A stretch of DNA of 53,456 bases from Selenomonadaceae bacterium UBA2897 (GCA_002350105.1 DEDT01000036.1:1-53456); one strand, 5' to 3'; numbered from the stretch's first letter, positions 22,600-31,616 are shown. Notes: generated by a model not told the origin, from the letters alone. Translations and numbers: made by a program.

Positions 22600-24828
22600 T
22601 CAATTGCCCGCGTGACGGCCCATGGCACGCGCGACCGAGAAGACATCCTTCACGCGGCGCAAGCGGTTCATGAGCTGCTGCACCTGGTCAGCATTGCGCA
22701 CCTGGATGCCGAGCAGCACCGTCGAGGTCTTGTTGCTGTGATTCGGGTTCGCGTTGACGCTGCTGATATTCATCTTGAGCTCGGAGGGCACCGCCAGGAT
22801 CTCGGCGAGCACGCCGGAACGGTCGTTGCAGACGATCTCGATGTCCACCACATAGTCCTTGTCGAGACCGACATCCCAGCTCACGCCGATGAGCCGCGAC
22901 AGGTCGTTGTCCTTGAGCACGTTCGGGCAATCGGAACGATGCACGGAGACGCCACGCCCCCGCGTGATGAAGCCCGTAATCGGATCGCCCGGTATCGGGT
23001 TGCAACACTTCGCGAGGTGCACGAGGATGCCGCCCTCGCCCTCCACGAGCACACCGTGGCTGGATTTCAGCGTCTTCTTGTCGTTATTGCGCGAAACCGG
23101 CGCCTTGATCTCCGCCAGCAGCTTCGAGACATCCTCCGGCGTATTCTTTTGGACTTCCTTTTTCTCCAGCTCGACGAGCTTCGTGAGCACGCCGGGCATC
23201 GCGGTGCCACCGAAGCCAACGGAGGCCAGCAGGTCGTCCTTGTTCGCCACATGCACCGCCTCGGCGACGGCGGTGAGGCGATCGTCGGCCAGCACCTGCT
23301 TCGGCACGTAGCCGAGACGCTTGATTTCGTCCTGCAACATTTCGTAGCCGTGCTGAATATTCTCCTCGCGCTTCTCCTTCTTGAACCACGAGCGGATCTT
23401 GCTGCGCGTGTCCGAGGAGGCTACGGTGTTCAGCCAGTCGCGGCTCGGGCCGCCGTTCGACTTGTTCGTGACGACGGAGACGATATCGCCGTTCTTCAGC
23501 TTATACTCCAGCGGCACGAGCTTGCCATTGACCTTGGCGCCCGTGCAGTGATGACCGACCTCCGTATGGATGCGGTAGGCGAAATCGATGGGGTTCGAGC
23601 CGGCCGGCAGGTTGATGACGTCGCCCTTCGGCGTAAAGACGAATACCTCATCGGAGAAGATATCGACCTTCAGCGCCTCGAAGTACTCCTTCGGGTCCTT
23701 CAGCTCTTCCTGCAGGCTGACCATCTGGCGCAGCCAGTTCATCTTCGCATCCATCTTGCTGGCCGCGCCGATGCTCTTGCCCGCCTCTTTATACTTCCAG
23801 TGTGCCGCGACACCGAACTCCGAGACCTGATGCATCGCGTGCGTGCGAATCTGGATCTCCAACGGATAGCCGCGCGTCATCACCGTCGTGTGCAGCGACT
23901 GGTAACCGTTCGACTTCGGCATCGCGATATAGTCCTTGAAGCGGCCCGGGATTGGCTTCCACATCGCATGGATGATGCCCAGCACGCCGTAGCAATCCTT
24001 CACGCTGTCTACGAGCACGCGCACGGCTGACAGGTCATAGAGCTCGCTGAGCTGCTTGTGGCCGCGCTTCATCTTGCGGTAGATACTGTAAAAATGCTTG
24101 GCACGGCCCTGAATCTCGGCCTTCATGCCCATCTCCGCGAGCTTGGCGCGAATCTGCTCGATGGCCGTATCGATAAAGGCCTGACGCTCGCGGCGCTTCT
24201 GCTTCACGTCGCGCACGAGGTGATAGTAGATGTCCGGCTCCAGATAGCGCAGGCAGAGGTCCTCCAGCTCCCATTTGATGCTGGAAATACCGAGGCGGTT
24301 CGCCAGCGGCGCATAGACCTCGATGGTCTCACGCGCAATGCGCTTCTGCTTCTCCTCCGGCACGTATTTCAGCGTGCGCATGTTGTGCAGGCGGTCGGCC
24401 AGCTTGATCATGATGACGCGGATATCCTTGGCCATGGCCATAAACATCTTGCGGTACGTCTCCAGCTGGGCTTCCTCACGCGACTTGTACTGGATGCGGC
24501 TGAGTTTCGTGACGCCGTCGATGAGCATCGCAACCTCATCGCCGAACAACTCCTGCATCTGCTCCTTGCTGTAGATGGTGTCCTCCACCACATCGTGCAG
24601 CAGCGCCGCCGCGATGGTCACGTCATCGAGATGCAGCTCCGTGAGGATTTTGGCAACGTGCAGCGGATGGATGATATACGTCTCGCCCGAGGCGCGCTTC
24701 TGCTCCTTATGCGCATCCGCCGCCAGCTGGTAGGCCCGCTGAATCAGGTCGAGATCCGCCGTCGGCGAATATCCCTTGACTGCGTTCAGGATATTTTCTA
24801 TCGTCACCGGCTCATTATCTTTCGTCAT
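22600..24828 (-). CDS. relA: Bifunctional (p)ppGpp synthetase/hydrolase, RelA/SpoT family
   Basis: Makes and breaks the stringent-response alarmone. Domains in order: HD hydrolase with LLHDVVEDT (near residue 80), synthetase with SVKDCYGVLGIIHAMWKPIP and SNGYQSLHTTVM, TGS (VFVFTPKGDVINLPAG), a zinc-finger-like helical region (VHLAKCCNPIPGDPI) and a C-terminal ACT domain. Both active sites look intact. I start at MTKDNEPV, with GGGAGTGA upstream; an upstream extension of 18 residues is unlikely. The 742 residues match the long Rel proteins of Firmicutes. Confidence 0.96.
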   Translation of the reverse strand: MTKDNEPVTIENILNAVKGYSPTADLDLIQRAYQLAADAHKEQKRASGETYIIHPLHVAKILTELHLDDVTIAAALLHDVVEDTIYSKEQMQELFGDEVAMLIDGVTKLSRIQYKSREEAQLETYRKMFMAMAKDIRVIMIKLADRLHNMRTLKYVPEEKQKRIARETIEVYAPLANRLGISSIKWELEDLCLRYLEPDIYYHLVRDVKQKRRERQAFIDTAIEQIRAKLAEMGMKAEIQGRAKHFYSIYRKMKRGHKQLSELYDLSAVRVLVDSVKDCYGVLGIIHAMWKPIPGRFKDYIAMPKSNGYQSLHTTVMTRGYPLEIQIRTHAMHQVSEFGVAAHWKYKEAGKSIGAASKMDAKMNWLRQMVSLQEELKDPKEYFEALKVDIFSDEVFVFTPKGDVINLPAGSNPIDFAYRIHTEVGHHCTGAKVNGKLVPLEYKLKNGDIVSVVTNKSNGGPSRDWLNTVASSDTRSKIRSWFKKEKREENIQHGYEMLQDEIKRLGYVPKQVLADDRLTAVAEAVHVANKDDLLASVGFGGTAMPGVLTKLVELEKKEVQKNTPEDVSKLLAEIKAPVSRNNDKKTLKSSHGVLVEGEGGILVHLAKCCNPIPGDPITGFITRGRGVSVHRSDCPNVLKDNDLSRLIGVSWDVGLDKDYVVDIEIVCNDRSGVLAEILAVPSELKMNISSVNANPNHSNKTSTVLLGIQVRNADQVQQLMNRLRRVKDVFSVARAMGRHAGN

Positions 24829-24969
24829 ATCGTTCACTCCCATGTGCTGCGTCCGCCACGCAGATACCCGCGACGTTCCCATGATGCAGCCATCCCGTCA
24901 TATATCCTATCCCTTTATTTTACTCGCATTTGTATTCGTTATCAATAGCACAATCTCCTGCCAGCAAAG

Positions 24970-24996
24970 AAAAAAGCCCCTGCCGCAGCAAGGACT
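24970..24996 (-). terminator. Intrinsic terminator downstream of uppP
   Basis: AGCCCCTGC and GCAAGGACT pair imperfectly around CGCA, with a six-base A-run that reads as a T-run on the minus strand. It lies about 55 bases past the uppP stop. The rest of the 24829-25048 gap shows no gene. Confidence 0.65.
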
Positions 24997-25048
24997 CTGT
25001 AGAAGATATATTTCCGTATAAAACAAAAACAGGTATCTGATCCGCTCT

Positions 25049-25897
25049 TTAATCGTTGGCCGTGGGATCGCCGACGAGGAAGAGGTAGGCGATGACGATG
25101 ATGCCGAGGACGATGCGGTACCAGCCAAAGGCCTTGAAATCGTTGTTCTTAATATAGCGCAACAGGAACTTGATGGAAAGGATGGAAACGATGAAGGCCG
25201 TCACCATACCGACGAGCATGATGATGATCTCCGCACCCGTGTAGTTCCAGCCAAACTTCACCATCTTCAGCCCACTTGCGCCGAACATGACGGGGATGGC
25301 GAGGAAGAAGGTGAACTCCGTCGCGACGTAGCGGCTCGTACCATAGAGGATACCGCCGAGGATGGTCGCGCCGCTGCGGCTCGTGCCCGGCACCAGCGAG
25401 AGCACCTGGAACATGCCGATGATGAACGCCGTCTTGTAATCGAGCTTATTGAGGTCGCTGACGCGCGGCGTGCGGTGCTTGTTGTAGTTCTCGACCACAA
25501 TGAAGAGCACGCCATAGAGGATCAGGGTAGAGGCCACGACCGGTGCCGTCATGAAGTGCTCTTCCATGTACTTGTTGAACAGAAGGCCAATCACCGCGGC
25601 CGGAATGCAGGCCACGATGACCTTGCCCCAAAGGCTGATGGTATCGCGCTTCTCCTGCTGTGATTTCCAGCTGGAGAACGGGTTGAGCTTCTCGAAGTTC
25701 AGCACCACGACCGCGAGGATGGCCCCGAGCTGGATAACGACGAGGAACATATCCTTGAATTGCGTCGTCACGTTGAGCTGGATGAACTCATCCACGAGAA
25801 TCATATGGCCCGTACTCGAGACTGGCAGCCACTCCGTCAGGCCCTCTACGATGCCCAGGATAATGGTCTTGAGCAATTCTACAATACTTAAATCCAC
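25049..25897 (-). CDS. uppP: Undecaprenyl-diphosphate phosphatase
   Basis: Recycles the undecaprenyl carrier for peptidoglycan and surface glycans and confers bacitracin tolerance (BacA type). About eight membrane helices. The two active-site loops are present: GLTEWLPVSSTGHMIL (near 20-35) and PGTSRSGATILGG (near 170). I start at GTG 25897, with AGGAGG seven bases upstream; an ATG nine codons earlier would swallow that site. It gives 282 residues, normal length. Confidence 0.95.
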   Translation of the reverse strand: MDLSIVELLKTIILGIVEGLTEWLPVSSTGHMILVDEFIQLNVTTQFKDMFLVVIQLGAILAVVVLNFEKLNPFSSWKSQQEKRDTISLWGKVIVACIPAAVIGLLFNKYMEEHFMTAPVVASTLILYGVLFIVVENYNKHRTPRVSDLNKLDYKTAFIIGMFQVLSLVPGTSRSGATILGGILYGTSRYVATEFTFFLAIPVMFGASGLKMVKFGWNYTGAEIIIMLVGMVTAFIVSILSIKFLLRYIKNNDFKAFGWYRIVLGIIVIAYLFLVGDPTAND

Positions 25898-25979
25898 CGT
25901 ATTGCCTCCTAAAAAATTATGCATGGATTTGCTGACCTGCCGCGCCCATCGGTGGAGTGCGGTTTTTGCAACAGGTCAA

Positions 25980-25985
25980 ATTATA
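25980..25985 (-). promoter_or_regulatory. Extended -10 promoter of uppP
   Basis: Minus-strand TGCTATAAT, a perfect -10 with TGN extension. Between it and the gene, TGACCTG and CAGGTCA pair across about 35 bases and could fold the leader. Confidence 0.55.
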
Positions 25986-26062
25986 GCATAGCCTGTTCGA
26001 TATGCCTAGATGTTCAACCATACTTTTATGATATCTTGCCTTGAAGTTTAACGTATGTTTAC

Positions 26063-26103
26063 AAAAAAAAGCCAGCCGACGGCGCATAGGCCATGCGGCT
26101 GAC
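26063..26103 (-). terminator. Intrinsic terminator of prs
   Basis: CAGCCG and CGGCTG, with an inner GCAT/ATGC, form an imperfect stem next to eight A residues (T-run on the minus strand), about 35 bases past the prs stop. Confidence 0.7.
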
Positions 26104-26137
26104 AAATCTGCCTATAGTTATGTTACAAAAAGCCGAC

Positions 26138-27085
26138 TCAGCGGAACAGCTGAGAAACGGAGCGATGGCTCTGGATGCGCATGATGACGTCGCCCAGGGC
26201 ATCGGCCAGGGAGAGCACGACGATCTTGTCGCTGGCCTTCTCCGGCGGCAGCGGAATCGTATCCGTGATAACGAGCTTCTCGATGGGCGAATCGTTGATG
26301 CGCTGCACGGCCGGATCGGAGAGAATGGCATGCGAGCAGCTGGCGAAGATACGCTTGGCACCGCGCTTCTCCAGGGCACGGGCACCCTCGCAGAGCGAAC
26401 CGGCCGTATCGACGATATCGTCGATGATGACGGCCGTCTTGCCCTCGACATCGCCGATGAGGTTCATGACCTCAGCACAGCCCGGCTTCGGGCGGCGTTT
26501 CTCGATGATGGCGATCGGCGCCTGCAGGTGATCGGCGAGGATGCGTGCGCGCGTGACACCGCCGAGGTCCGGCGAGACGACGACGACATCGTCGAGCTTC
26601 TGCGAACGGAAGTAGTTGGCAATGACCGGTGCGGCTGCCAGATGATCCACAGGGATATCGAAGAAGCCCTGAATCTGGCCGGCATGCAGGTCAACGGTGA
26701 CGACGCGGGTCACGCCGGCCGTCGTCATGAGGTTTGCGACGAGCTTCGCAGAAATCGGTTCGCGGCCACGCGTCTTGCGATCCTGACGGGCATAGGCGTA
26801 GTACGGTACAACCGCCGTGACGCTGTGCGCCGATGCGCGCTTGCAGGCATCCGCCATGATGAGCAGTTCCATGAGGTTGTCGTTGACCGGGTAAGACGTC
26901 GGCTGGATGATGAAGATATCCTTGCCACGGATACTCTCAGAAATCATCACCTGCGTCTCACCGTTGTTGAAATGACCGACGTATGCATCACAGAGATTGA
27001 CGCCGATGTGGTCAGCAATCTTCTTGGCCAGGTCCGGGTTTGCGTTACCGGTCAGGATGCATAAATTGCCAGTGTCTAAAGCCAT
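26138..27085 (-). CDS. prs: Ribose-phosphate pyrophosphokinase
   Basis: Makes PRPP from ribose 5-phosphate and ATP for nucleotide, His, Trp and NAD synthesis. The 315 residues are class I length. Visible are GNANPDLAKKIADHIGV, the flexible-loop and ATP region YYAYARQDRKTRGREPISAKL, the DLHAGQIQGFF signature, and the PRPP-binding loop AVIIDDIVDTAGSL. The start is MALDTGNLCIL, with GGAGG 11 bases upstream. It follows glmU but has its own promoter. Confidence 0.97.
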   Translation of the reverse strand: MALDTGNLCILTGNANPDLAKKIADHIGVNLCDAYVGHFNNGETQVMISESIRGKDIFIIQPTSYPVNDNLMELLIMADACKRASAHSVTAVVPYYAYARQDRKTRGREPISAKLVANLMTTAGVTRVVTVDLHAGQIQGFFDIPVDHLAAAPVIANYFRSQKLDDVVVVSPDLGGVTRARILADHLQAPIAIIEKRRPKPGCAEVMNLIGDVEGKTAVIIDDIVDTAGSLCEGARALEKRGAKRIFASCSHAILSDPAVQRINDSPIEKLVITDTIPLPPEKASDKIVVLSLADALGDVIMRIQSHRSVSQLFR

Positions 27086-27155
27086 TTTGTTAAAAACCTC
27101 CGTCATTTTCATGGATATGAACATTTCCGAACAGGACACGCGTCCTGTATTGATA

Positions 27156-27221
27156 GTATAACACGGTTCTTCCTGCTTTCACAACCATTACGGCAAAAAT
27201 ATAAGCGGGAAAAACCGTGTA
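27156..27221 (-). promoter_or_regulatory. prs promoter inside a long imperfect hairpin
   Basis: On the minus strand, TTGTGA (27180-27185) and TATACT (27156-27161) are 18 bases apart. Two roughly 20-base arms (27162-27181 and 27202-27221) pair imperfectly, both ending in ACACGGTT-like sequence, and flank the -35 box. In a glmU read-through transcript this would be a hairpin without a T-run. Confidence 0.55.
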
Positions 27222-27229
27222 CAACGCGA

Positions 27230-28594
27230 TTATTTGCGGCGATCCTTCCAGTTCTTGACGATAACCTGACGCGCACGCGCGATGGCGAGGCCCTCGGAGG
27301 GGACGGTATCCGTGATCGTCGAGCCCGCGGCGATGTAGCCGTTGTCCTCCACCGTCACCGGTGCGACGAGATTCGAGTTGCAGCCGACGAACGCATCGTT
27401 GCCGATGGTCGTGCGGTACTTCTTCTTGCCGTCATAGTTGACCGTCAGCGAGCCGCAGCCCATGTTGACGCGGGCACCCATGTCCGTATCGCCGATATAG
27501 GAAAGGTGCGGCAGCTTCGAGCCCTCGCCGATGTTGGCATTCTTGACCTCGACGAAGTTGCCGATCTTCACCTTGCGGGAGAGATGCGTATTTGGGCGGA
27601 TGTGCGTGAACTGGCCAAGGATGACCTCATCGTCAACGACGGCATCATGCGCATAGATGAACTGTCCCGTCACACGACTCCCGACCTGCATATTCTGGAA
27701 GCGCACGGAAGGACCGATCTCGCACTCCTCACCGATGACCGTATTGCCCTCCAGCCAGGTCTGCGGATAGATGACCGTGTCGCGGCCCACCTTGACGTCC
27801 GCATCGATATACGTGGAGTCGGGATCCATGATCGTGACGCCCGCCGCCATAAGCTCTTCGTTCTTGCGGCGGCGCAGGATCTTCTCCGCGCCCGCGAGCT
27901 GCAGGCGGGAGTTGATGCCCAGCGTATCCTCGTAGTTGTCGGCCGCCACGGCCGCGATCTTCTCACCCTGCTTCTTGAGAATCCAGAGCACGTCCGGCAG
28001 GTAGTACTCGCCCTGCGCATTGTCGTTCGTCACCTGGGCGAGCGACTGGAAGAGCGCCTGCGCATCGAAGCAGTAGATGCCCGAGTTCACCTCGCAGATC
28101 TCGCGCTCCGCCTCCGTCGCATCCTTGTGCTCGACGATCTTCTCGACGGAACCATCAGCGGCGCGCACGATGCGGCCATAGCCCGTTGCATCCGGCATGA
28201 TGGCCGTAAGCACCGTAGCCTTTGCCCTGGCCGCCACATGCGCATCGTAGAGCTTCTTCAGCAGGTCGCCCGTCAGGAGTGGCGTATCGCCGCAGAGCAC
28301 CATGATCGTGCCCTTTTCATCCTGCAGCAGCGGCTTGGCCTGCAGCACGGCATGGCCCGTGCCCAGCTGCTCCTTCTGCTCGACGCACTCCGCCTGCTCG
28401 CCGATGGCGGCGCGCACTGCCTCGCTGCCAAAGCCCGTGATGACGACCGTGCGGCTGCTGCCCGCCGCCTTCGCGGCGTCGATGACATGCTGCACCATAC
28501 TCTTGCCACCGGCCTTGTGCAGGACCTTCGGCAGCTTCGACTTCATACGGGTGCCTTTGCCGGCAGCCAGGATGACGGTTACTAAATCAGACAT
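27230..28594 (-). CDS. glmU: Bifunctional UDP-GlcNAc pyrophosphorylase / GlcN-1-P acetyltransferase
   Basis: Makes UDP-GlcNAc for peptidoglycan and lipid A. The N-terminal uridyltransferase has VILAAGKGTRMKSKLPK, GTGHAVLQAK and VLCGDTPLL. The C-terminal left-handed beta-helix (from about 250) has hexapeptide repeats, with IGEGSKLPHLSYIGD and NYDGKKKYRTTIGN at the acetyltransferase site. The 454 residues are full length. The start is MSDLVTVIL, with AGGAGA upstream. The GntR gene precedes it by about 20 bases, so they are probably co-transcribed. Confidence 0.97.
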   Translation of the reverse strand: MSDLVTVILAAGKGTRMKSKLPKVLHKAGGKSMVQHVIDAAKAAGSSRTVVITGFGSEAVRAAIGEQAECVEQKEQLGTGHAVLQAKPLLQDEKGTIMVLCGDTPLLTGDLLKKLYDAHVAARAKATVLTAIMPDATGYGRIVRAADGSVEKIVEHKDATEAEREICEVNSGIYCFDAQALFQSLAQVTNDNAQGEYYLPDVLWILKKQGEKIAAVAADNYEDTLGINSRLQLAGAEKILRRRKNEELMAAGVTIMDPDSTYIDADVKVGRDTVIYPQTWLEGNTVIGEECEIGPSVRFQNMQVGSRVTGQFIYAHDAVVDDEVILGQFTHIRPNTHLSRKVKIGNFVEVKNANIGEGSKLPHLSYIGDTDMGARVNMGCGSLTVNYDGKKKYRTTIGNDAFVGCNSNLVAPVTVEDNGYIAAGSTITDTVPSEGLAIARARQVIVKNWKDRRK

Positions 28595-28613
28595 GCTCTC
28601 TTGTCTCCTATTC

Positions 28614-29339
28614 TCAAGCTTGATATTTTTTCTGTCTTGCTTCCTGTTCCTTCTGATGCTTCTGCTCGATGGCATCCATGGCCTTCAGGAGCGTGGACTC
28701 CGAGTTCTCCATGTGCTTCTCGGCGGCCTGACGTGCCGCCTCACTGTCGCCCGCCGCGATGGCGTCGACGATGGACTTGTGCTCCTCCATCGTCGCCTCG
28801 AGACGTCCCGGATAGGACATCGACAGCGTGCGGAAGCGCGTGAGCTGGTCGCGCAGGTTCGAGATGATGCCCACGAGGCGCTTGTTGCGCGACGCATGGT
28901 ACAGGAGGTCGTGGAACTCGATATCGAGCTCTACGATTTTCTCCATGTCCATCTGCTCGACATACGGCTTGAGCATCACGAGCAGATTCTGCAGATGCTC
29001 CAGCTCATCTGGCGTGATGCGCTTCGCGGCGAGACCGTTCGACAGCGACTCCAGCGCCGAGCGGATCTCGAAGATATCGCTGATGTCGCTCATGGACATG
29101 TTCGCGACATAGGTGCCGCGGCGCGGCATCATGATGACATAGCCCTCCAGCTCCAGCTTGCGGATGGCCTCGCGGACCGGCGTGCGGCTCACACCCAGCT
29201 GCTCTGCGAGCTGAATCTCCATGAGGCGTTCGCCCGGTTTCAGCGTGCCATTGCGGATAGCCTCGCGCAGGGATTCACAGACGACCTCGCGCAGCGGCTG
29301 ATAGCTGTCGAGCTTGATTGGTGCTAATTTTGACTCCAT
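28614..29339 (-). CDS. GntR-family regulator, FadR (FCD) subfamily
   Basis: DNA-binding repressor or activator of 241 residues. The winged HTH (about 10-75) reads SLREAIRNGTLKPGERLME then LAEQLGVSRTPVREAIRKLE, the GntR hallmark. The helical FCD ligand domain (about 85-225) has IFEIRSALE, the metal-site D of VELDIEFHDLLYHASRN and the His of EEHKSIVDAI, as in metal-dependent FadR relatives that sense organic acids. The tail is a charged coiled-coil-like KHQKEQEARQKK. The effector is unknown. Position before glmU-prs suggests control of these or other genes, but that is speculative. Confidence 0.9.
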   Translation of the reverse strand: MESKLAPIKLDSYQPLREVVCESLREAIRNGTLKPGERLMEIQLAEQLGVSRTPVREAIRKLELEGYVIMMPRRGTYVANMSMSDISDIFEIRSALESLSNGLAAKRITPDELEHLQNLLVMLKPYVEQMDMEKIVELDIEFHDLLYHASRNKRLVGIISNLRDQLTRFRTLSMSYPGRLEATMEEHKSIVDAIAAGDSEAARQAAEKHMENSESTLLKAMDAIEQKHQKEQEARQKKYQA

Positions 29340-29451
29340 TTAGATACATCCTTCTTTCCGGTGGCTGCACGTATCACCCGTGCGTGCAAACCCTGGGCCG
29401 CCACGCTCCCGTAACGGCCGCAGGAACGGCAGGGAACCTCTCTCTGGCTCC

Positions 29452-30324
29452 TTATGCTCTCCCCGCTGTAGTGCGCGCGACAAAGGCCTTTGCCTCCGTC
29501 GCCGTCTGCAGGCAGCTGGCAATCTCCCGTGCCCGGTCTTCCGTGTCTGTCAAACCGAAAACCGTCGGGCCGCTGCCAGACATCATGCTGGCCAGCGCGC
29601 CATGTTCAAGCATCAGCTGCTTGTAGGCAGAAATTACCGCATACTCTTTTATAGTAACACTTTCGAGCACATTACACAATAAGGAAGCCACGCGATTGCG
29701 GTCACCCGCGGCAATTGCCTGCTCCACGGCCGCATTATCGGGGTGGCGCTCCGCGCCATCGGCATCGTAATGCTGGTAGGCCCAGGCCGTCGAGACGCCC
29801 ACGGGCGGCTTTGCGAGCACGACCCAGGTCTCGGGCAGGTCCTTCAGGCGGCGCAGTACCTCGCCGCGTCCCGTCGCGAGCATCGTGCCGCCGCGGATGC
29901 AGAAGGGAATATCCGAGCCCAGCTGTGCGCCGATGTCGCAGAGTTCTTCCATAGGAAGGCCGAGACCAAAGAGTTTGTTCATGCCGCGCAGCACCGCCGC
30001 CGCATCCGTGCTGCCGCCCGCGAGCCCCGCCGCGATGGGGATACGCTTCGTGAGCGCGATGTCGACACCCTGCCTGAGCCCCGTAGCCTCGCGGATGGCC
30101 TTTGCCGCCCGCCAGGCGAGATTCTTCTCATCCGCCCGGAGCTGGGGCACATCGATGGTGAGTGTAATCCGCTCATCCTCGCGCCGCGTCAGCACCAGCG
30201 TGTCGTGCAGGTCGATCTCCTGCATGACCATCGCGACCTCATGGAAACCATCGGGGCGCTTGCCCAGGATATCCAGGGTCAGGTTGATCTTGGCGTTGCC
30301 TTCTATAGAAGTTGTATCCATCAT
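29452..30324 (-). CDS. ispE: 4-diphosphocytidyl-2-C-methyl-D-erythritol kinase
   Basis: GHMP kinase of the non-mevalonate isoprenoid pathway. The 290 residues show NAKINLTLDILGKRPDGFHE, the ATP loop PIAAGLAGGSTDAAAVLRG and the C-terminal MMSGSGPTVFGL. The ATG overlaps the stop of the upstream polyferredoxin (ATGA), and the site GGAG lies within that gene's last codons, so translation of the two is coupled. Other isoprenoid genes are not in the window. Confidence 0.96.
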   Translation of the reverse strand: MMDTTSIEGNAKINLTLDILGKRPDGFHEVAMVMQEIDLHDTLVLTRREDERITLTIDVPQLRADEKNLAWRAAKAIREATGLRQGVDIALTKRIPIAAGLAGGSTDAAAVLRGMNKLFGLGLPMEELCDIGAQLGSDIPFCIRGGTMLATGRGEVLRRLKDLPETWVVLAKPPVGVSTAWAYQHYDADGAERHPDNAAVEQAIAAGDRNRVASLLCNVLESVTIKEYAVISAYKQLMLEHGALASMMSGSGPTVFGLTDTEDRAREIASCLQTATEAKAFVARTTAGRA

Positions 30325-31328
30325 TCTCGCTCCTCATCCATATCCGTTGCGTCCGTATCGGCCAGCTCGCGGGCCGGCGCATCCTCCGGCCGTCCCGGAT
30401 GAAACTCCACCTGCCCGTCAAAGGTCGGCAACAGCTCCAGCGCATCCTGGCTGCAGTTCGCGGTACATAGACCACAGGACGTACAGGCCAGCGGCCGGAA
30501 GCGCATTTCCTTCGTCGCCCAGTTGCAGTAGAGCGCATCCTCCGGGCAAACCGAGGCACAGAGGCCGCAGGCATTGCAGCGCCGTCCCACGGAGAGGCCG
30601 GGGAAAAGTGACCGGGGAATCTTCTCGGTAGGAATCCCTTCATGATAACGCGCGAGCCAGGCCGCGCCATCAAAAGTGAGCCCCAGAGCTGCCGCATTGC
30701 GCTGCTCGACTTCTACCACCTTGTCCTGTGCCGCATGGAAGAGCGCAGAGAAAATGCCCCGCCGCGAGACACCGCGTTCCAGCAGCGGCCGCTCCACCGT
30801 CTGCTTGTCGCCCTGCAGGCGCACGAAATGAATGCGATGCACGGTGGCGGGATGACGTCCCGCCGTCTGCTGCGCTGGTCCATCCGTCGATACCTCGCCC
30901 GTCTCTGCGGCTTGCTGCAAAGCCTCGTTCGCGGCGGCCGCCTCCGCCTGCAGCCACTCGCATACTGCAGGCTTGCACCCGGCACAGGCGCCGAGCGCGA
31001 GGTAGACGTCCCCCGCCTGTGCCAGTGTCCAGAGCAGGCGACGATTCAGAAAACCGAGACAGGGAAAAGGCGACGTGCGGCACTTATCGCAGACGAGCAG
31101 CTGCCGTTCCTCCTGCATGACCTGCTCGATCCCGTCCTCATAATTGACGCACGCCTCGATGGCCCCCGTCGGGCAGACCGCCGTGCAGAGGCCGCAATCA
31201 TCGCATTTCGCCGTATCGATCGTATGTCCCGCAATCGCACCCTGCGGACAGATTTTCTCACAGCGCTCACAGTGTGTCATCGTGTACTGGTACAGGCAGC
31301 GCGCCAGCTCAATCGAACGCTTTGCCAC
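30321..31328 (-). CDS. Polyferredoxin-like protein with four 4Fe-4S binding motifs
   Basis: A soluble 335-residue iron-sulfur protein. Two N-terminal cluster motifs (CERCEKICPQGAI and CDDCGLCTAVCPTGAIEAC) are followed by a Cys-rich centre (CDKCRTSPFPCLGF, GACAGCKPAVC) reminiscent of hydrogenase- or reductase-linked electron carriers. Two C-terminal motifs close it (CNACGLCASVCPEDALYC and CTSCGLCTANCSQDAL), then an acidic tail. A GGIFSALFHAAQDK-like linker lies between. Starts at GTG with AAGGGGG upstream. It is probably an electron-transfer protein. The ATGA overlap with ispE is unusual; no redox partner is encoded nearby except the oxidase genes across the intergenic region. Confidence 0.88.
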   Translation of the reverse strand: MAKRSIELARCLYQYTMTHCERCEKICPQGAIAGHTIDTAKCDDCGLCTAVCPTGAIEACVNYEDGIEQVMQEERQLLVCDKCRTSPFPCLGFLNRRLLWTLAQAGDVYLALGACAGCKPAVCEWLQAEAAAANEALQQAAETGEVSTDGPAQQTAGRHPATVHRIHFVRLQGDKQTVERPLLERGVSRRGIFSALFHAAQDKVVEVEQRNAAALGLTFDGAAWLARYHEGIPTEKIPRSLFPGLSVGRRCNACGLCASVCPEDALYCNWATKEMRFRPLACTSCGLCTANCSQDALELLPTFDGQVEFHPGRPEDAPARELADTDATDMDEERE

Positions 31329-31466
31329 AGCTGCACCCCCTTGCTACGAAAAAGTATTGATGCTATAATAAACACGTGAAGCGACTGGCGGGTAGTGACG
31401 CCAGCTCCCTTCAAACAATTTTGAGTCGCGAGAGAGCGGCCTACACTTATTTGTGGTCTACAGACC

Positions 31467-31535
31467 TTACTTCAAAAGTGTGGCGATGAACGTTGCGAGG
31501 CTAATCAGCAACGATAGCTTTTCGTATGTCGTCAT
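31467..31535 (-). CDS. Putative holin-like type I toxin peptide (22 aa)
   Basis: The peptide MTTYEKLSLLISLATFIATL-LK fits the putative holin-like toxin family of Firmicutes, known from memory by the start M(S/T)TYExLSLLI and a single hydrophobic helix. GGGAGGTGG lies six bases before the ATG. The promoter is near consensus. The transcript continues past the stop into a structured tail (palindrome GGTCTGTAGACC at about 31456-31467). Peptides of this family are usually paired with an antisense RNA; none is obvious here. The gene is too short for routine annotation. Confidence 0.7.
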   Translation of the reverse strand: MTTYEKLSLLISLATFIATLLK

Positions 31536-31586
31536 GCGACCACCTCCCTCCGCTTGGAGAGAGACCAGCTCCGCCAGCCATAATGT

Positions 31587-31616
31587 ATTATAGCACGGAG
31601 CATTTTGTTTATTCAA
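31587..31616 (-). promoter_or_regulatory. Promoter of the holin-like toxin
   Basis: On the minus strand, TTGAAT (31611-31616) and perfect TATAAT (31587-31592) are 18 bases apart. It overlaps the upstream region of the divergent P-type ATPase-like gene. Confidence 0.7.

Noticed and set aside
29340..29451. GC-rich gap between the GntR gene and ispE as another palindromic element
   Set aside because: It has scattered short inverted repeats but none of the shared ends of the 58 bp element, and no convincing stem.
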